From contig NZ_JAHTMR010000006.1 in the NCBI RefSeq assembly GCF_019200975.1, positions 272,598-336,597 on the forward strand: a DNA stretch of 64,000 bases. The letters are read 5' to 3'. The position numbers and the translations under genes were made by a program. The notes under the pieces were generated by a model. The model was given only the letters and a program-made list of their open reading frames with translations, made no database searches and had not been told where the DNA came from. Position 1 is the stretch's first letter, and each line of letters begins with the position of its first letter. Source of the stretch: Pseudomonas sp. PD9R. GTDB lineage: Bacteria > Pseudomonadota > Gammaproteobacteria > Pseudomonadales > Pseudomonadaceae. Shown here in pieces: positions 36,589 to 45,876 of the stretch.

Positions 36589-37208
36589 GATTGGCCTCCA
36601 CGCAAAGTAAGGTAATAGTGATGCAGGCGGTCGACCTCGCTGTGCAACCAGGCGAGGTCGCGGTCATTGACCACCACCTCATTGGCATGACTGACACGAT
36701 CCTGGCGGCTGGATTGTGCCTTGAGGATCGCCTGGACCTGCTGTTCGCTGGTCTGGTCACGCTGCAAAGTACGTTCGATCTGGAGCTGTTCGGGCGCGTC
36801 GATCACCAACACTCGCTGAGTCATGGCGTACTGCCCGGACTCAATCAGCAGCGGCGAAACCAGAATCGCATACGCTGATTTTGCCAGCGCCAGATGATGA
36901 GCGATCTCCTCGGCGATCAGCGGGTGCAGCAAAGCTTCCAGCCAGCGGCGCTCATCCGGTACTTCGAAGATCAGTTTGCGCAATGCAGCGCGGTCCAGTT
37001 GCCCGTCTGCCTGCAGCACGCCGGGCCCGAAGTGTTCGGCGATCTTCGCCAGCGCCGGCCGCCCCGGCTCCACCACCCAGCGTGCGGCATGATCGGCATC
37101 GACCACGTGCACGCCCAGATCGATGAAATGCTGGGCTGCTGCGCTTTTGCCGCTGCCGATGCCGCCGGTCAGGCCGAGAATCCAGGGTTTTTCCACAGGG
37201 GTATTCAT
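36585..37208 (-). CDS. coaE: Dephospho-CoA kinase CoaE
   Basis: 207 residues from ATG 37208 ([20 protein letters not shown]). It phosphorylates the ribose 3'-OH of dephospho-CoA, the last step of coenzyme A synthesis. The P-loop GGIGSGKS, the CoA-binding [15 protein letters not shown] and the lid region [14 protein letters not shown] are visible. It overlaps pilD and yacG by ATGA at its two ends, so translation is coupled. Confidence 0.96.
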   Translation of the reverse strand: MNTPVEKPWILGLTGGIGSGKSAAAQHFIDLGVHVVDADHAARWVVEPGRPALAKIAEHFGPGVLQADGQLDRAALRKLIFEVPDERRWLEALLHPLIAEEIAHHLALAKSAYAILVSPLLIESGQYAMTQRVLVIDAPEQLQIERTLQRDQTSEQQVQAILKAQSSRQDRVSHANEVVVNDRDLAWLHSEVDRLHHYYLTLRGGQS

Positions 37209-38077
37209 TTCAAACCGACAAACTGCCAATAGAAGTCGGTTATTTGAACACCCCAGAGCAAGGCAATCCAGCCGGCAATGGCCAGATAGGGGCCGAAGGG
37301 GATTGGTGTCGAGGTTTTCGCGTTGCGCAGGCGCAGATAAATCAGGCCGATCACCGCGCCAACCAGCGATGACAGGAGGATGGTCAGCGGCAAGATCTGC
37401 CAGCCGCCCCAGGCGCCAAACATCGCCAGCAACTTGAAATCACCGTAGCCCATGCCGTCCTTGCCGGTGATCAGCTTGAACAGCCAGAACACCGACCACA
37501 GCGCCATATAACCAGCGATGGCACCCCACAATGCGTCTTGCAGTGGCACGAACAGCCCGAGGCTGTTGACGATCAATCCCAGCCACATCAGCGGCAGCAC
37601 CAGGACGTCCGGCAACAATTGATGCTCGGCATCGATCAGGCACATGGCCAACAAACCCCAAGTCAGCACCAGCGTCATACAGGCTGGCCAGCCGAAACCG
37701 AAGTGCCAGGCGATGAATGCCGACAACAGGCCGCACGCCAGTTCGATCAACGGATAGCGTTTGCTGATTGGCGTCGCGCAGGCCGAGCAGCGCCCGCGCA
37801 ACAATACAAAACTGAGTAGCGGAATGTTTTCCCAGGCACGAATCCGATGAGCGCAGTGCGGGCACTGGGAATGCGGCAGCATCAGGTTGTAGGTGGGCAG
37901 TGGCGTTTCGCTGGGCAGCCCGAGAATGTCATGGGCCTGCACACGCCACTCGCGCTCAAGCATCTTTGGAAGGCGCCAGATCAGCACATTAAGGAAACTG
38001 CCGACCAGCAGTCCGATCACTCCGGCAATGACGATGAAGGCCAGCGGGTATTGGGCAAGTATTTCGTTCAAGGGCAT
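37205..38077 (-). CDS. pilD: Type IV prepilin peptidase / N-methyltransferase PilD
   Basis: 290 residues, polytopic. It cleaves the leader peptide of type IV pilins and pseudopilins and methylates the new N-terminus. The N-terminal cytoplasmic domain has the zinc cysteines CPHC ... CSAC. The two catalytic aspartates are in [11 protein letters not shown] and GYGDFK (the GxGD motif). ATG 38077 ([19 protein letters not shown]) is chosen over the frame start at 38122. It ends four bases into coaE. Confidence 0.96.
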   Translation of the reverse strand: MPLNEILAQYPLAFIVIAGVIGLLVGSFLNVLIWRLPKMLEREWRVQAHDILGLPSETPLPTYNLMLPHSQCPHCAHRIRAWENIPLLSFVLLRGRCSACATPISKRYPLIELACGLLSAFIAWHFGFGWPACMTLVLTWGLLAMCLIDAEHQLLPDVLVLPLMWLGLIVNSLGLFVPLQDALWGAIAGYMALWSVFWLFKLITGKDGMGYGDFKLLAMFGAWGGWQILPLTILLSSLVGAVIGLIYLRLRNAKTSTPIPFGPYLAIAGWIALLWGVQITDFYWQFVGLK

Positions 38078-38078
38078 G

Positions 38079-39296
38079 TCAGATCGCTGAGCCGAGTTGG
38101 AAGATAGGCAGGTACATCGCAACTACCAGGCCTCCGACGATAACACCCAGCACCACCATGATGAACGGCTCCATCAGGCTGGTGAGGTTATCGACCATAT
38201 TGTCGACCTCGTCCTCGTAGAAACCCGCGACCTTGTCGAGCATTTCGTCCAGGGCGCCGGATTCTTCACCAATGGCGGTCATCTGAATGGCCATGTTCGG
38301 AAAGATTCCCGAGGTACGCATGGAGAAATTCAACTGCATACCCGTCGAAACGTCCTGCTTGATGCGCTGCACCGCGCGCTTGAACACGATGTTGCCAGTG
38401 GCCCCGGCCACTGAGTCCAGGGCTTCCACCAAGGGCACGCCAGCGGCGAAGGTGGTCGACAGCGTACGGGCGAAACGGGCCACGGCGGACTTGTACATCA
38501 AGGTGCCCACCAGCGGCAGTTTCAGCAGCCAGGTGTCCGTGCGGTCGCGAAAGCCTTGCGATGTCCTGAAGGCATGACGCAGACCGAAGAACGCCACAAT
38601 CAAAACCCCGAGCATCATCCACCACCAGTCCTGCATGAACCGCGACAGCCCGATGACCATTACGGTGAAAGCGGGCAGTTCGGCCCCGAAGCCTTCGAAC
38701 ACCGACTGAAACTGCGGCACCACTTTGACCAGCAGAATCCCGGTCACAATGATCGCGACGAACACCACCACCAGCGGGTAGGTCATGGCTTTTTTGATCT
38801 TGGCCTTCAGGCTTTCGCTCTTTTCCTTATAGGTGGCCACGCGCTCCAGCAGGGTATCCAGGGCGCCAGCCTGTTCGCCGGCATCTACCAGGTTGCAGTA
38901 CAACTCGTCGAAGTATTGAGGTTTTTTGCGCAGGGCAGCGGCGAAGCTGTTGCCCGCCGCGACTTCCTGTTTCACCTCGTCTACCAGTGTTCGCATGGCC
39001 GGGTTGTCGAAGCCTTCGCCGATGATGTCGAACGACTGCAGCAATGGCACGCCGGCTTTCATCATGGTCGCCATTTGCCGTGTGAACAGGGCAATGTCCT
39101 GGGCCTTGATGCGCTTGCCCAGGTTGAAAAGCGAGGTGGTTTTTTTACGAACCTTGCCGGGGTTGATGCCTTGTTTGCGCAACTGCGCCTTGATCAGTGC
39201 CGGGTTCTGACCGCTCAACTCGCCGGTGATTTTCGTGCCTTTACGGTCGGTGCCTTCCCAGGCGTACACGCTGATTTTCGCTGCTTTGACCGCCAT
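38079..39296 (-). CDS. pilC: Type IV pilus inner-membrane platform protein PilC
   Basis: 405 residues. It is the GspF/PilC-type platform that couples the PilB motor to pilin assembly. Two repeated GspF domains are visible (about 70-195 and 275-395), each with FTRQMATMMKAGVPLLQSFD or FARTLSTTFAAGVPLVEALD as the start, and three membrane helices (VFVAIIVTGILLVKVV, WMMLGVLIVAFFGL, FIMVVLGVIVGGLVVAMYL). It lies two bases after pilB and just before pilD. Confidence 0.96.
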   Translation of the reverse strand: MAVKAAKISVYAWEGTDRKGTKITGELSGQNPALIKAQLRKQGINPGKVRKKTTSLFNLGKRIKAQDIALFTRQMATMMKAGVPLLQSFDIIGEGFDNPAMRTLVDEVKQEVAAGNSFAAALRKKPQYFDELYCNLVDAGEQAGALDTLLERVATYKEKSESLKAKIKKAMTYPLVVVFVAIIVTGILLVKVVPQFQSVFEGFGAELPAFTVMVIGLSRFMQDWWWMMLGVLIVAFFGLRHAFRTSQGFRDRTDTWLLKLPLVGTLMYKSAVARFARTLSTTFAAGVPLVEALDSVAGATGNIVFKRAVQRIKQDVSTGMQLNFSMRTSGIFPNMAIQMTAIGEESGALDEMLDKVAGFYEDEVDNMVDNLTSLMEPFIMVVLGVIVGGLVVAMYLPIFQLGSAI

Positions 39297-39298
39297 GT

Positions 39299-40999
39299 TC
39301 AGTCCTTGGTGACCCGGTTGATTTCTTCCAGGCTGGTGATGCCCTGCATGGCTTTGAGCAGCCCAGAGGTGCGCAGGTCGTTGAAGCCGTCCTTGCGCAT
39401 CTGGTCATCGATTTGCAGGGAGTTACCTTCGGCCATGATCAGCCGTTGCAAGTCCGCTGTGTTCTTCACCACTTCATAAATCCCCACTCGCCCTTTGTAA
39501 CCGCCGTTGCAGTGATCGCAACCGACCGGCTCATAGATCGTGAATGTGCCGATGCGTTCCTCGGGGAAGCCTTCCTTGAGCAATGTCTCTCGGGGGATTT
39601 CCAGTGGAACCCGGCAGTGGCTGCACAACTTGCGCGCAAGGCGCTGGGCGATGATCAGGCTGACGGAGGTGGCGATGTTGAAGCCCTGGATGCCCATGTT
39701 GTGCAATCGGGTCAGGGTTTGCGCGGCGCTGTTGGTGTGCAGGGTCGACAGCACCAAGTGGCCGGTTTGGGCAGCCTTAATGGCGATTTCGGCGGTTTCG
39801 AGGTCACGGATTTCGCCGACCATTATCACGTCCGGGTCCTGGCGCAAAAAGGAGCGGAGCGCCTGGGCGAAATCCATGCCCTGTTTCGGATTGACGTTGA
39901 CCTGATTGATGCCCTCCATGTTGATCTCCACCGGGTCTTCGGCGGTGGAGATGTTGATGTCCACGGTATTGAGAATGTTGAGACCGGTGTAGAGCGACAC
40001 GGTCTTGCCGGAGCCGGTAGGGCCGGTCACCAGAATCATCCCCTGAGGCTGCCGGAGCGCGGCCATATACAGGTCTTTCTGGTCGGGCTCGTAGCCGAGG
40101 GCGTCGATGCCCATTTGCGCGCTGGACGGGTCGAGAATCCGGATCACCACTTTCTCGCCCCAAAGGGTCGGCAAGGTGTTGACCCGGAAGTCGATGGATT
40201 TGCTTTTCGACAAACGCATCTTGATGCGCCCATCCTGAGGCCGGCGGCGCTCGGAGATGTCGAGGCTGGCCATGACTTTGAGCCGTGCGGCGATGCGGCT
40301 GGCCAGTTGAATCGGCGGCTTGGCGACTTCCCGCAGCATGCCGTCGGTACGCATGCGCACGCGGTAGTTTTTTTCGTAAGGCTCGAAATGCAGGTCGGAC
40401 GAACCGCTCTTGATCGCGTCGAGCAACATTTTGTGGACGAAGCGCACCACCGGCGCGTCATCGGCATCCTGGCCGGCGATGGTGTCTTGACGCTTGTCAT
40501 CGCTCGTCTCGACGTCCAGGCCGTCGAGGTCAACATCGGCCATGTCCTCCAGGCCGGTGCCATGGCTATCGAAGAACTTCTCGATGGCATCGCTGAGTTT
40601 GTCGTCTTCGACCAGGATCGCTTCGGTGGTCAGCCCGGTGCTGAACTGGATGTCATTGATGGCCTGGTGATTGGTCGGATCGGAAATACCCACGAACAAC
40701 TTGTTGCCACGGCGCCAGAGGGGCAGCGCGTGGTGCTGACGGACCAGTTTCTCGCTGACCAGGCCCTTGGGCTGGGTTTCCTTGTCCAGGGCGTGGAGGT
40801 CCATCAGGGCCATGCCGAAGTGCTCTGAAGCAATCTCGGCGACCTGACGGCTTTTCACCAGTTTGTTCTGCACCAGGTAACTGACGAGGGAGATGCGATT
40901 GCGTTGGGCCTGCTGGTACGCCTGTTGCGCGCTTTTGTCGGTAAGCAGCTCGGCCAGAACCAATTGCTTGGCCAAACCGCTGAGGGCGATGTCATTCAT
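39299..40999 (-). CDS. pilB: Type IV pilus extension ATPase PilB
   Basis: 566 residues. The GspE-like N-terminal domain covers about 1-150. The AAA-type motor domain has Walker A GPTGSGKT, the Asp box EDPVEINMEG, Walker B VIMVGEIRD, and a His box HTNSAAQTLTRL. A zinc site follows (CSHC ... CDHC). It powers pilus extension in the cytoplasm. Read away from pilA, which lies 225 bases upstream on the other strand. Confidence 0.96.
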   Translation of the reverse strand: MNDIALSGLAKQLVLAELLTDKSAQQAYQQAQRNRISLVSYLVQNKLVKSRQVAEIASEHFGMALMDLHALDKETQPKGLVSEKLVRQHHALPLWRRGNKLFVGISDPTNHQAINDIQFSTGLTTEAILVEDDKLSDAIEKFFDSHGTGLEDMADVDLDGLDVETSDDKRQDTIAGQDADDAPVVRFVHKMLLDAIKSGSSDLHFEPYEKNYRVRMRTDGMLREVAKPPIQLASRIAARLKVMASLDISERRRPQDGRIKMRLSKSKSIDFRVNTLPTLWGEKVVIRILDPSSAQMGIDALGYEPDQKDLYMAALRQPQGMILVTGPTGSGKTVSLYTGLNILNTVDINISTAEDPVEINMEGINQVNVNPKQGMDFAQALRSFLRQDPDVIMVGEIRDLETAEIAIKAAQTGHLVLSTLHTNSAAQTLTRLHNMGIQGFNIATSVSLIIAQRLARKLCSHCRVPLEIPRETLLKEGFPEERIGTFTIYEPVGCDHCNGGYKGRVGIYEVVKNTADLQRLIMAEGNSLQIDDQMRKDGFNDLRTSGLLKAMQGITSLEEINRVTKD

Positions 41000-41127
41000 T
41001 GGGATACCGGACGAGACAGTTCATGACTTATAGCCTAGTCAACCGGCGGAACCAAACCAGCGACCGTGAGGTGACAAAAAGTGTCAGATAGTGCGGATCC
41101 TGGGGGTAGGAAAGGGCGTTGTTGCGA

Positions 41128-41155
41128 TCGCGCGCCCCGTCAGCAGGGCGCGCGA
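41128..41155. promoter_or_regulatory. Perfect 10-bp hairpin just upstream of the pilA sigma-54 site
   Basis: TCGCGCGCCC (41128-41137) and GGGCGCGCGA (41146-41155) are exact complements around an 8-base loop. No T run follows on the plus strand. It lies four bases before the -24 element, where no ordinary activator would sit. It could be a leader-independent insulator or part of the pilB promoter region. The role is unknown. Confidence 0.6.
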
Positions 41156-41159
41156 GGGC

Positions 41160-41175
41160 TGGCATGGGCTGTGCT
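41160..41175 (+). promoter_or_regulatory. Sigma-54 promoter of pilA
   Basis: TGGCATG then TGCT: GG at 41161-41162 and GC at 41173-41174 with the required ten bases between. The start codon is 49 bases past the -12. pilA is a known RpoN/PilR target in Pseudomonas. PilS and PilR are not in this window. Confidence 0.8.
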
Positions 41176-41223
41176 GCGACAGCTTTAGATCATGAGATTT
41201 CGACTCATGCACGGAGGCTGTCT

Positions 41224-41640
41224 ATGAACAATCAAAAAGGTTTTACCCTGATCGAGTTGTTGATCGTGGTGGCGATCATCGGGATTCTCGCGACGTTCGC
41301 GATACCGGCTTATTCGAAGTACCAGGCGCGTGCCAAGGTAACGGCTGGGCTGGCGGAGATCTCGGCATTGAAGGTGCCATTCGAGGACGTTATCAATCAA
41401 GGGACCGATCCTGATTTGACGAAGGTCGGGGGCACCGCAACCAGTACTAACTGCACAACGACAGCATCCGGCAAAGCCGCGGATGGTACAGGCACGATTG
41501 GTTGCACCATCCTTAATGCGCCTGCGCCGGTCCTTAATCAGACCATTACGCTGACCCGTAGCGCGACAACTGGCTGGTCTTGCGCGACCACCGTCAATGC
41601 GGACTATTCGCCTAAAGGTTGCGTCGCCAGCGGTAAATAA
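41224..41640 (+). CDS. pilA: Type IV pilin PilA
   Basis: 138 residues from ATG 41224 behind CGGAGG. The leader MNNQKG is cut after Gly6 to leave [20 protein letters not shown] with Glu5, the usual N-methyl-Phe helix. The globular part has four Cys: two in the middle (NCTTTAS, IGCTIL) and the C-terminal pair ([14 protein letters not shown]) that closes the disulfide loop. The long frame from 41119 is not used. It is the major pilin, exported and processed by PilD. Confidence 0.95.
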   Translation: MNNQKGFTLIELLIVVAIIGILATFAIPAYSKYQARAKVTAGLAEISALKVPFEDVINQGTDPDLTKVGGTATSTNCTTTASGKAADGTGTIGCTILNAPAPVLNQTITLTRSATTGWSCATTVNADYSPKGCVASGK

Positions 41641-41658
41641 TCACCGTCCGGCATCGCT

Positions 41659-41696
41659 GAAAAATGCCTCGCCTGCAATGACGGGGCATTTTTTTG
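41659..41696 (+). terminator. Intrinsic terminator after pilA
   Basis: AAAAATGCC and GGCATTTTTTT pair around a 17-base interior, with a second inner pairing of CTCG/ACGG bases being weak. The U tract is strong. Confidence 0.8.
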
Positions 41697-41947
41697 CCAA
41701 CTGCGTAGCGGTACAGGAAAACCCCGACAATTCATGGCTTTAGGCCTGCCGAAAAACCCGCAACTTGCATGTAGGGAATTTCGAAGTCATGCATTTTGCA
41801 TGATTTCGAGAAATCGCATGTTTTTTAAGTTGTTGATTTATAAGAATTTATTGTTTGTCTCAAAGTTGGCACAGCGTTCGCAATATCTCTGGTAACCCTG
41901 CTGAAAAGACACCCAGCAGAATTTCCAGAAAAACAGGAGTTACTCGT
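41697..41947 (+). promoter_or_regulatory. Upstream region of the BON-domain gene with a 29-base palindrome
   Basis: An AT-rich region of 251 bases. TCGAAGTCATGCA (41781-41793) and TGCATGATTTCGA (41797-41809) form inverted arms, 12 of 13 bases complementary, around TTT. This lies about 60 bases upstream of the sigma-54 -24 element, a usual distance for an enhancer-binding protein. Further copies of GCATG occur at about 41768 and 41816. Confidence 0.6.
41866..41883 (+). promoter_or_regulatory. Sigma-54 promoter of the BON-domain gene
   Basis: TTGGCACAGCGTTCGCAA has GG at 41868-41869 and GC at 41880-41881, exactly ten bases apart, and TTGGCAC is a full -24 match. The start codon of the BON-domain gene is 67 bases downstream. 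Confidence 0.75.
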
Positions 41948-42301
41948 ATGAAGAAGTTCGCTATCGCTGCCGCTACTGTAACCGCGTTGACCCTGACCAT
42001 GGCTAATGCTGCATTTGCACAAACTCAAGCCACTCAGGCCCCAATGACGCTGGCGGCCGGTGAAATGACCAAAGCCAAGGAAGCTACTTCCGATACCTGG
42101 ATTACCACCAAAGTCAAAAGTGACCTGGTAACTGAAAAAGGCATTCCTGGCACCGATATCAAAGTTGAAACCAACAAAGGCGTCGTGTCCCTGTCGTCCA
42201 CCGTTGCGGTGACTGACGCTCAGAAAGCCACTGCCGTGGCGATCACCAAGAAAATCAAAGGCGTCAAAGCGGTCTCCGCTGACGGCCTGAAAGCCGATTA
42301 A
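41948..42301 (+). CDS. Periplasmic BON-domain protein
   Basis: 117 residues. A signal peptide is clear (MKKFAIAAATVTALTLTMAN, with cleavage after AFA at about residue 23). One BON domain spans about 48-115: TWITTKVKSDLVTEKGIPGT, IKVETNKGVVSLSSTV and KIKGVKAVSADG. BON proteins such as OsmY bind membranes or phospholipids in the periplasm and are linked to osmotic stress. AGGAG before the ATG is a strong ribosome site. Expression is probably RpoN-dependent from the promoter at 41866. Confidence 0.88.
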   Translation: MKKFAIAAATVTALTLTMANAAFAQTQATQAPMTLAAGEMTKAKEATSDTWITTKVKSDLVTEKGIPGTDIKVETNKGVVSLSSTVAVTDAQKATAVAITKKIKGVKAVSADGLKAD

Positions 42302-42408
42302 GGCAAGACTTCTCGCCTGGACTGGGAGAAGGCGCGGTAGACGGGCCGAGTCATACGTCTGCCGCATCTGAGGAGTTCATGCGAACGGCCATAAGGATGT
42401 GGCCATTA

Positions 42409-42436
42409 CAGGCCCCGGCATTCGTGTCGGGGCCTG
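42409..42436 (+). terminator. Terminator after the BON-domain gene
   Basis: CAGGCCCCG-GCATTCGTGT-CGGGGCCTG followed by TTCT. The 9-bp GC stem is strong and the T tract short. Confidence 0.7.
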
Positions 42437-42451
42437 TTCTATTTGCGAAGA

Positions 42452-42529
42452 TCAAAAGATCGCAGCCTGCGGCAGCTCCTACATTGAAATGTGATCCATG
42501 AAGGAGCTGCCGCATGCTGCGATCTTTTG
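42452..42529. repeat. REP pair (type B), divergent order
   Basis: The left unit reads AAAAGATCGCAGCCTGCGGC and the right one GGAGCTGCCGCATGCTGCGA; both are type B, with the tails outward. The right unit ends one base before the stop codon of the DUF2845 gene. Confidence 0.85.
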
Positions 42530-42530
42530 C

Positions 42531-42830
42531 TTAGCTTCCGCGCTTGCTGGTGATCTGCACCAACGTATTACCCTCAAAACGCAGGTACTGGTACATTCCG
42601 CCATTCGGCCCGTAGGTCCACTCTTCGACCTGAAACTCTTCCCGCCGATTGGCACTGCGCTTGTAACCCAGCAGATCACGGCTGACGGGTTCACCGCATT
42701 TGTGCAGCACTTCGCTGGAGCGGTCGCCGACGCTGATCAACTGACTGCCGCAGCGCAAGGTGTCCGCCGCCGAGGCCTGATGCGTCGCCATTGTCAGCGC
42801 CAGGCCCAGTAGCAGTTTCCTGAACATCAA
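42531..42830 (-). CDS. DUF2845 domain periplasmic protein
   Basis: 99 residues with a signal peptide (cut after QASA at about residue 21). The mature part starts ADTLRCGSQLISVGDRSSEV and has LHKCGEP, so two Cys may form a disulfide; EEFQVEEWTYGPNGGMYQYL is the rest of the family motif. The fold resembles a small beta protein of the SmpA/BamE superfamily, but the function is unknown. It overlaps the large DUF748 gene upstream by four bases. Confidence 0.85.
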   Translation of the reverse strand: MMFRKLLLGLALTMATHQASAADTLRCGSQLISVGDRSSEVLHKCGEPVSRDLLGYKRSANRREEFQVEEWTYGPNGGMYQYLRFEGNTLVQITSKRGS

Positions 42831-45769
42831 TCAGCGTCCAGATGCAATGGCGTGATGACCTTGCCGTCCTTTTCTGCTTCGCCCAACTGGGCATCGATGA
42901 AGTACACGCGGTCATCGGCAAGCTGGCCCTTGTCGACGATATAGTCTTTGATGCTGCTGGCGCGGTCCTGCCCCAATTGACGCAGCAACACGTCACTGGA
43001 ACTCCAGAACTTGATCACGTCGGCGCGCATTTTGGCTGTGCGCTCCTCTTTGCCCAGGTCCTTCCATTCGGCAGGCGGCTGAACCTTCAGGCGTGTGCGG
43101 TATATGCCTTCGAGAAGCGGACCTTTCTCGTTGTCCGGCACTTCCAGCAATGAAGCCTGGGCTGGCACCTTGTCGCCGCGACGCTGGAGCATTTTGTAAT
43201 AGTTGTACTGGTATTCCCGTTCCAGGCGTTGCTCGGCGATCAGCGGGCCGTCGCTGCTCTGAGCCGCCGTGCCTTCGATTTCCAGGCGCAGGGCCGGGCG
43301 TTCCTTGAGAGCGTTGGACAGCTTGACCAGTGCACCTTCGGCGTCTTTGCTCAAATCGCTGGAACCCGGCGCGAACGAGACGCTGCCCAAGTCTTCCGAA
43401 CCCCCACCGCTGACCAACCCGCCAATAAGCTTGAATGGCGCAGCGGCCGCCTTGACGATCAGGTTGCGCAAGGTCTGCCAGACAATCGGCATGACGCTGA
43501 ACTGCGGATTGTTCAAGTCGCCGGTCACCGGCAGTTCGATGGAAATCTTGCCATCGACGTCCTTGAGCAAGGCAATCGCCAGCTTCAGCGGCAGGCTCAC
43601 GGCGTCCGGGCTGTCGACTTTTTCGCCCAGTTGCAGTTGCTCGACCACCACCTTGTTTTCGGCCTTGAGCTGGCCCTTGGTGATCAAGTAGTGCAGATCA
43701 AGATTGAGTCGGCCCTTGCGGATGCGGTAACCGGCGAATTTACCGGAGTAGGGCGTCAGCGTGGTCAGTTCCACGCGTTTGAAACTGGTGGCGATGTCGA
43801 GGCTGGCCATCGGGTCGAAGGGATTGACCGCGCCTTTGATGGTCACCGGTGCATAGCGGTCGACCTTGCCTTTGATATCGACGCTGGCCGGTTTCGCCTG
43901 ACGGCTTTCGATGGTGCCGATTTGCCCGTTGAGTTGTTGAATGGCGGTCGCAAAGTTTGGCGTCAGGCTGAAGTCGGCGAAGTTGGCCGAGCCGTCATTG
44001 ATGGCAATTCCCCCGATGTGGATACCCAGCGGCTTGTCCTTGCTGGCAGCGGGTTTGGCAGCGGCGGTCTTGGCTCCGGTGTCGGGCGGTTGCGGGATCA
44101 GCAGATCATCGATGTTGGTGGTGCGGTCATCGTTGATCATAAAGCGCGCATATGGCTGCAGCAGGTTGATCTTGTCGATCGACAGGCTGTCGCCGTGCTG
44201 ATAGTTCAGGCCTTCGACCACCACTTGCTGCCACTTCAGGAAGTCGCGGGTTTTCAGGGTGTCGAGGGTATGCAACTGATCGACCTGAGCACGGCCGGTG
44301 ACGTTGAAGGCCAGCGGCTCAGTGCTTTTCAGGTTGACCGCCAGATCGCTGCCGAGCATGCCGCTGCGCAGTTCCAGGCGAATGAATGGCGTGATGTAGG
44401 ACTGAGCGATGCGAAGGTCGATGTCCTTGGTTTGTACGTTGAGTTTGGCGCTGATCGGGGCCAGGTTGACCTCGCCATCGGCTATCAGCTTGCCCTGCTT
44501 GCCCACGCCGGTGTCGAGTTTGAGCGTAAACGGCGAGCCATTGAGGCTGTCGAATTTCTGCAGGTCGAGATTCAGCGGCCCCAGTTCCAGTGCCACGGCG
44601 GGTTGCGCCTTGCGATCGGCCAGATGCACTTGATAGTCGCGCAGTTGCACATCGTTCAGCAGCACCTGCCATGGCTTACTCGGTGGCGCAGGCTCGGGCT
44701 TCGGTGAATCGGCTGACGCTGGCGTGCTGGCCGGTTCGGCTTTGGCCTTGGCGGCCGGTTTGGAGGGCTGGCTGGCAAACAGTTTCTGCCAATCGAGCTG
44801 GCCATCGGCTTCCAGGGCCGCCCAGGTTTCCAGTTTATGGCTGCGGATCTTGCCGACCACCACTTGCTGCTTGGCCAGATCAACCGTGGTTTCGCTGACA
44901 TCCAGCCGCTCAAGTTTCACCAGCGGCCGACCATCCGGCGCTTTGATCGCAAACGGAGCAACGCTCAGTGCGACGTTGTTGAGCAGCAGTTCGGTTTCCT
45001 TGGACAGGTTGAGTTTGTAATCGGTGCTGAGGCTGTAGACGCCGCTTTCGAGTTCCAGTGGCACCGCGTCGCGCACATAGGGCCAAAAGGCCTTCATCTT
45101 GCCGTCGGTGACTTTCAACTTACCTTCGGAGGCGATCGGGATCAGGCTGAAATTGCCGGTCCAGTCGATCTGCCCACCGTTTGGACCGACGGCCACCAAC
45201 GTCATGTCAGCACTGTCTTCGGGCAGTGTGCTGAGGTTCTTCAGCTCGAAATCGAGTTTGTCGTAGAGGAATTCGATGGTTTCGCTGGGGCGTTCATCCT
45301 TGAAGTGCACGGCACCACCAGCGAGTTTGATCCGGTCTACCCGCAGCGGGAACGGTTTGGCGTTGGGGTCGGCTGGCGTCGGTGCACTTGGGGGCAGTTT
45401 GAACAAGCCGAGCAAGTTGAGCTTGCCGTCTTTGCCGAAGACGATTTCGGTCTTGGATTTTTCCAGTTCGATATCGGACAGGTGCAGCGCCTTGGTCCAG
45501 ATACTATCGAGTTGCAGGTTGGCGTACAGGCGTTCGAAGCCGATCTGTTCCTTGCCGGGTTCGCCGATGTTCAGGCCCCAAAGTGTCACTTCGAGGCTGA
45601 ACGGGTTGAGTTCGATCCGCTGGATCGTGGCGGGCGTCGTGGCGTAGTTGGCCAGTTGTTGGTTGGCAATGCGCAAGGCAATGCCCGGCAAAATCAGAAA
45701 GCCCAGCAGGCTGTAGAGGGCCAGAGCAGTCAACAAGGCGCCGATGGCGCGAATCAATCCTTTGTACAT
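42827..45769 (-). CDS. DUF748 (AsmA-like) envelope protein
   Basis: About 980 residues from ATG 45769 (MYKGLIRAIGALLTALALYS). One N-terminal membrane helix anchors it; the rest should be periplasmic. Long beta-rich repeats carry LNPFSLEVTLWGLNIGEP, VDRIKLAGGAVHFKDE and RFMINDDRTTNIDDLL, typical of the AsmA/TamB/YhdP superfamily of lipid-transfer proteins, and the C-terminal part (about 815-980) has an OmpA-like VSFAPGSSDLSKDAEGALVK. ATG 45781 and 45814 are alternative starts. Substrate is unknown; a role in moving lipids between the membranes is inferred from the superfamily. Confidence 0.87.
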   Translation of the reverse strand: MYKGLIRAIGALLTALALYSLLGFLILPGIALRIANQQLANYATTPATIQRIELNPFSLEVTLWGLNIGEPGKEQIGFERLYANLQLDSIWTKALHLSDIELEKSKTEIVFGKDGKLNLLGLFKLPPSAPTPADPNAKPFPLRVDRIKLAGGAVHFKDERPSETIEFLYDKLDFELKNLSTLPEDSADMTLVAVGPNGGQIDWTGNFSLIPIASEGKLKVTDGKMKAFWPYVRDAVPLELESGVYSLSTDYKLNLSKETELLLNNVALSVAPFAIKAPDGRPLVKLERLDVSETTVDLAKQQVVVGKIRSHKLETWAALEADGQLDWQKLFASQPSKPAAKAKAEPASTPASADSPKPEPAPPSKPWQVLLNDVQLRDYQVHLADRKAQPAVALELGPLNLDLQKFDSLNGSPFTLKLDTGVGKQGKLIADGEVNLAPISAKLNVQTKDIDLRIAQSYITPFIRLELRSGMLGSDLAVNLKSTEPLAFNVTGRAQVDQLHTLDTLKTRDFLKWQQVVVEGLNYQHGDSLSIDKINLLQPYARFMINDDRTTNIDDLLIPQPPDTGAKTAAAKPAASKDKPLGIHIGGIAINDGSANFADFSLTPNFATAIQQLNGQIGTIESRQAKPASVDIKGKVDRYAPVTIKGAVNPFDPMASLDIATSFKRVELTTLTPYSGKFAGYRIRKGRLNLDLHYLITKGQLKAENKVVVEQLQLGEKVDSPDAVSLPLKLAIALLKDVDGKISIELPVTGDLNNPQFSVMPIVWQTLRNLIVKAAAAPFKLIGGLVSGGGSEDLGSVSFAPGSSDLSKDAEGALVKLSNALKERPALRLEIEGTAAQSSDGPLIAEQRLEREYQYNYYKMLQRRGDKVPAQASLLEVPDNEKGPLLEGIYRTRLKVQPPAEWKDLGKEERTAKMRADVIKFWSSSDVLLRQLGQDRASSIKDYIVDKGQLADDRVYFIDAQLGEAEKDGKVITPLHLDAD

Positions 45770-45876
45770 GTGTGGCTTCATCTGTCTGAACCGAAGTGCC
45801 TTGGAGTATGGCACGCGTTTCCGGTTCCGAAGTAATCGCCCTGATCAGAAATGAGTGTAGGAATTGTCCTGTTAGT

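Noticed and set aside
43229..44707. 492-codon open frame on the plus strand opposite the DUF748 gene
   Set aside because: Same reason: antisense of a strongly supported gene, composition not like a real protein.
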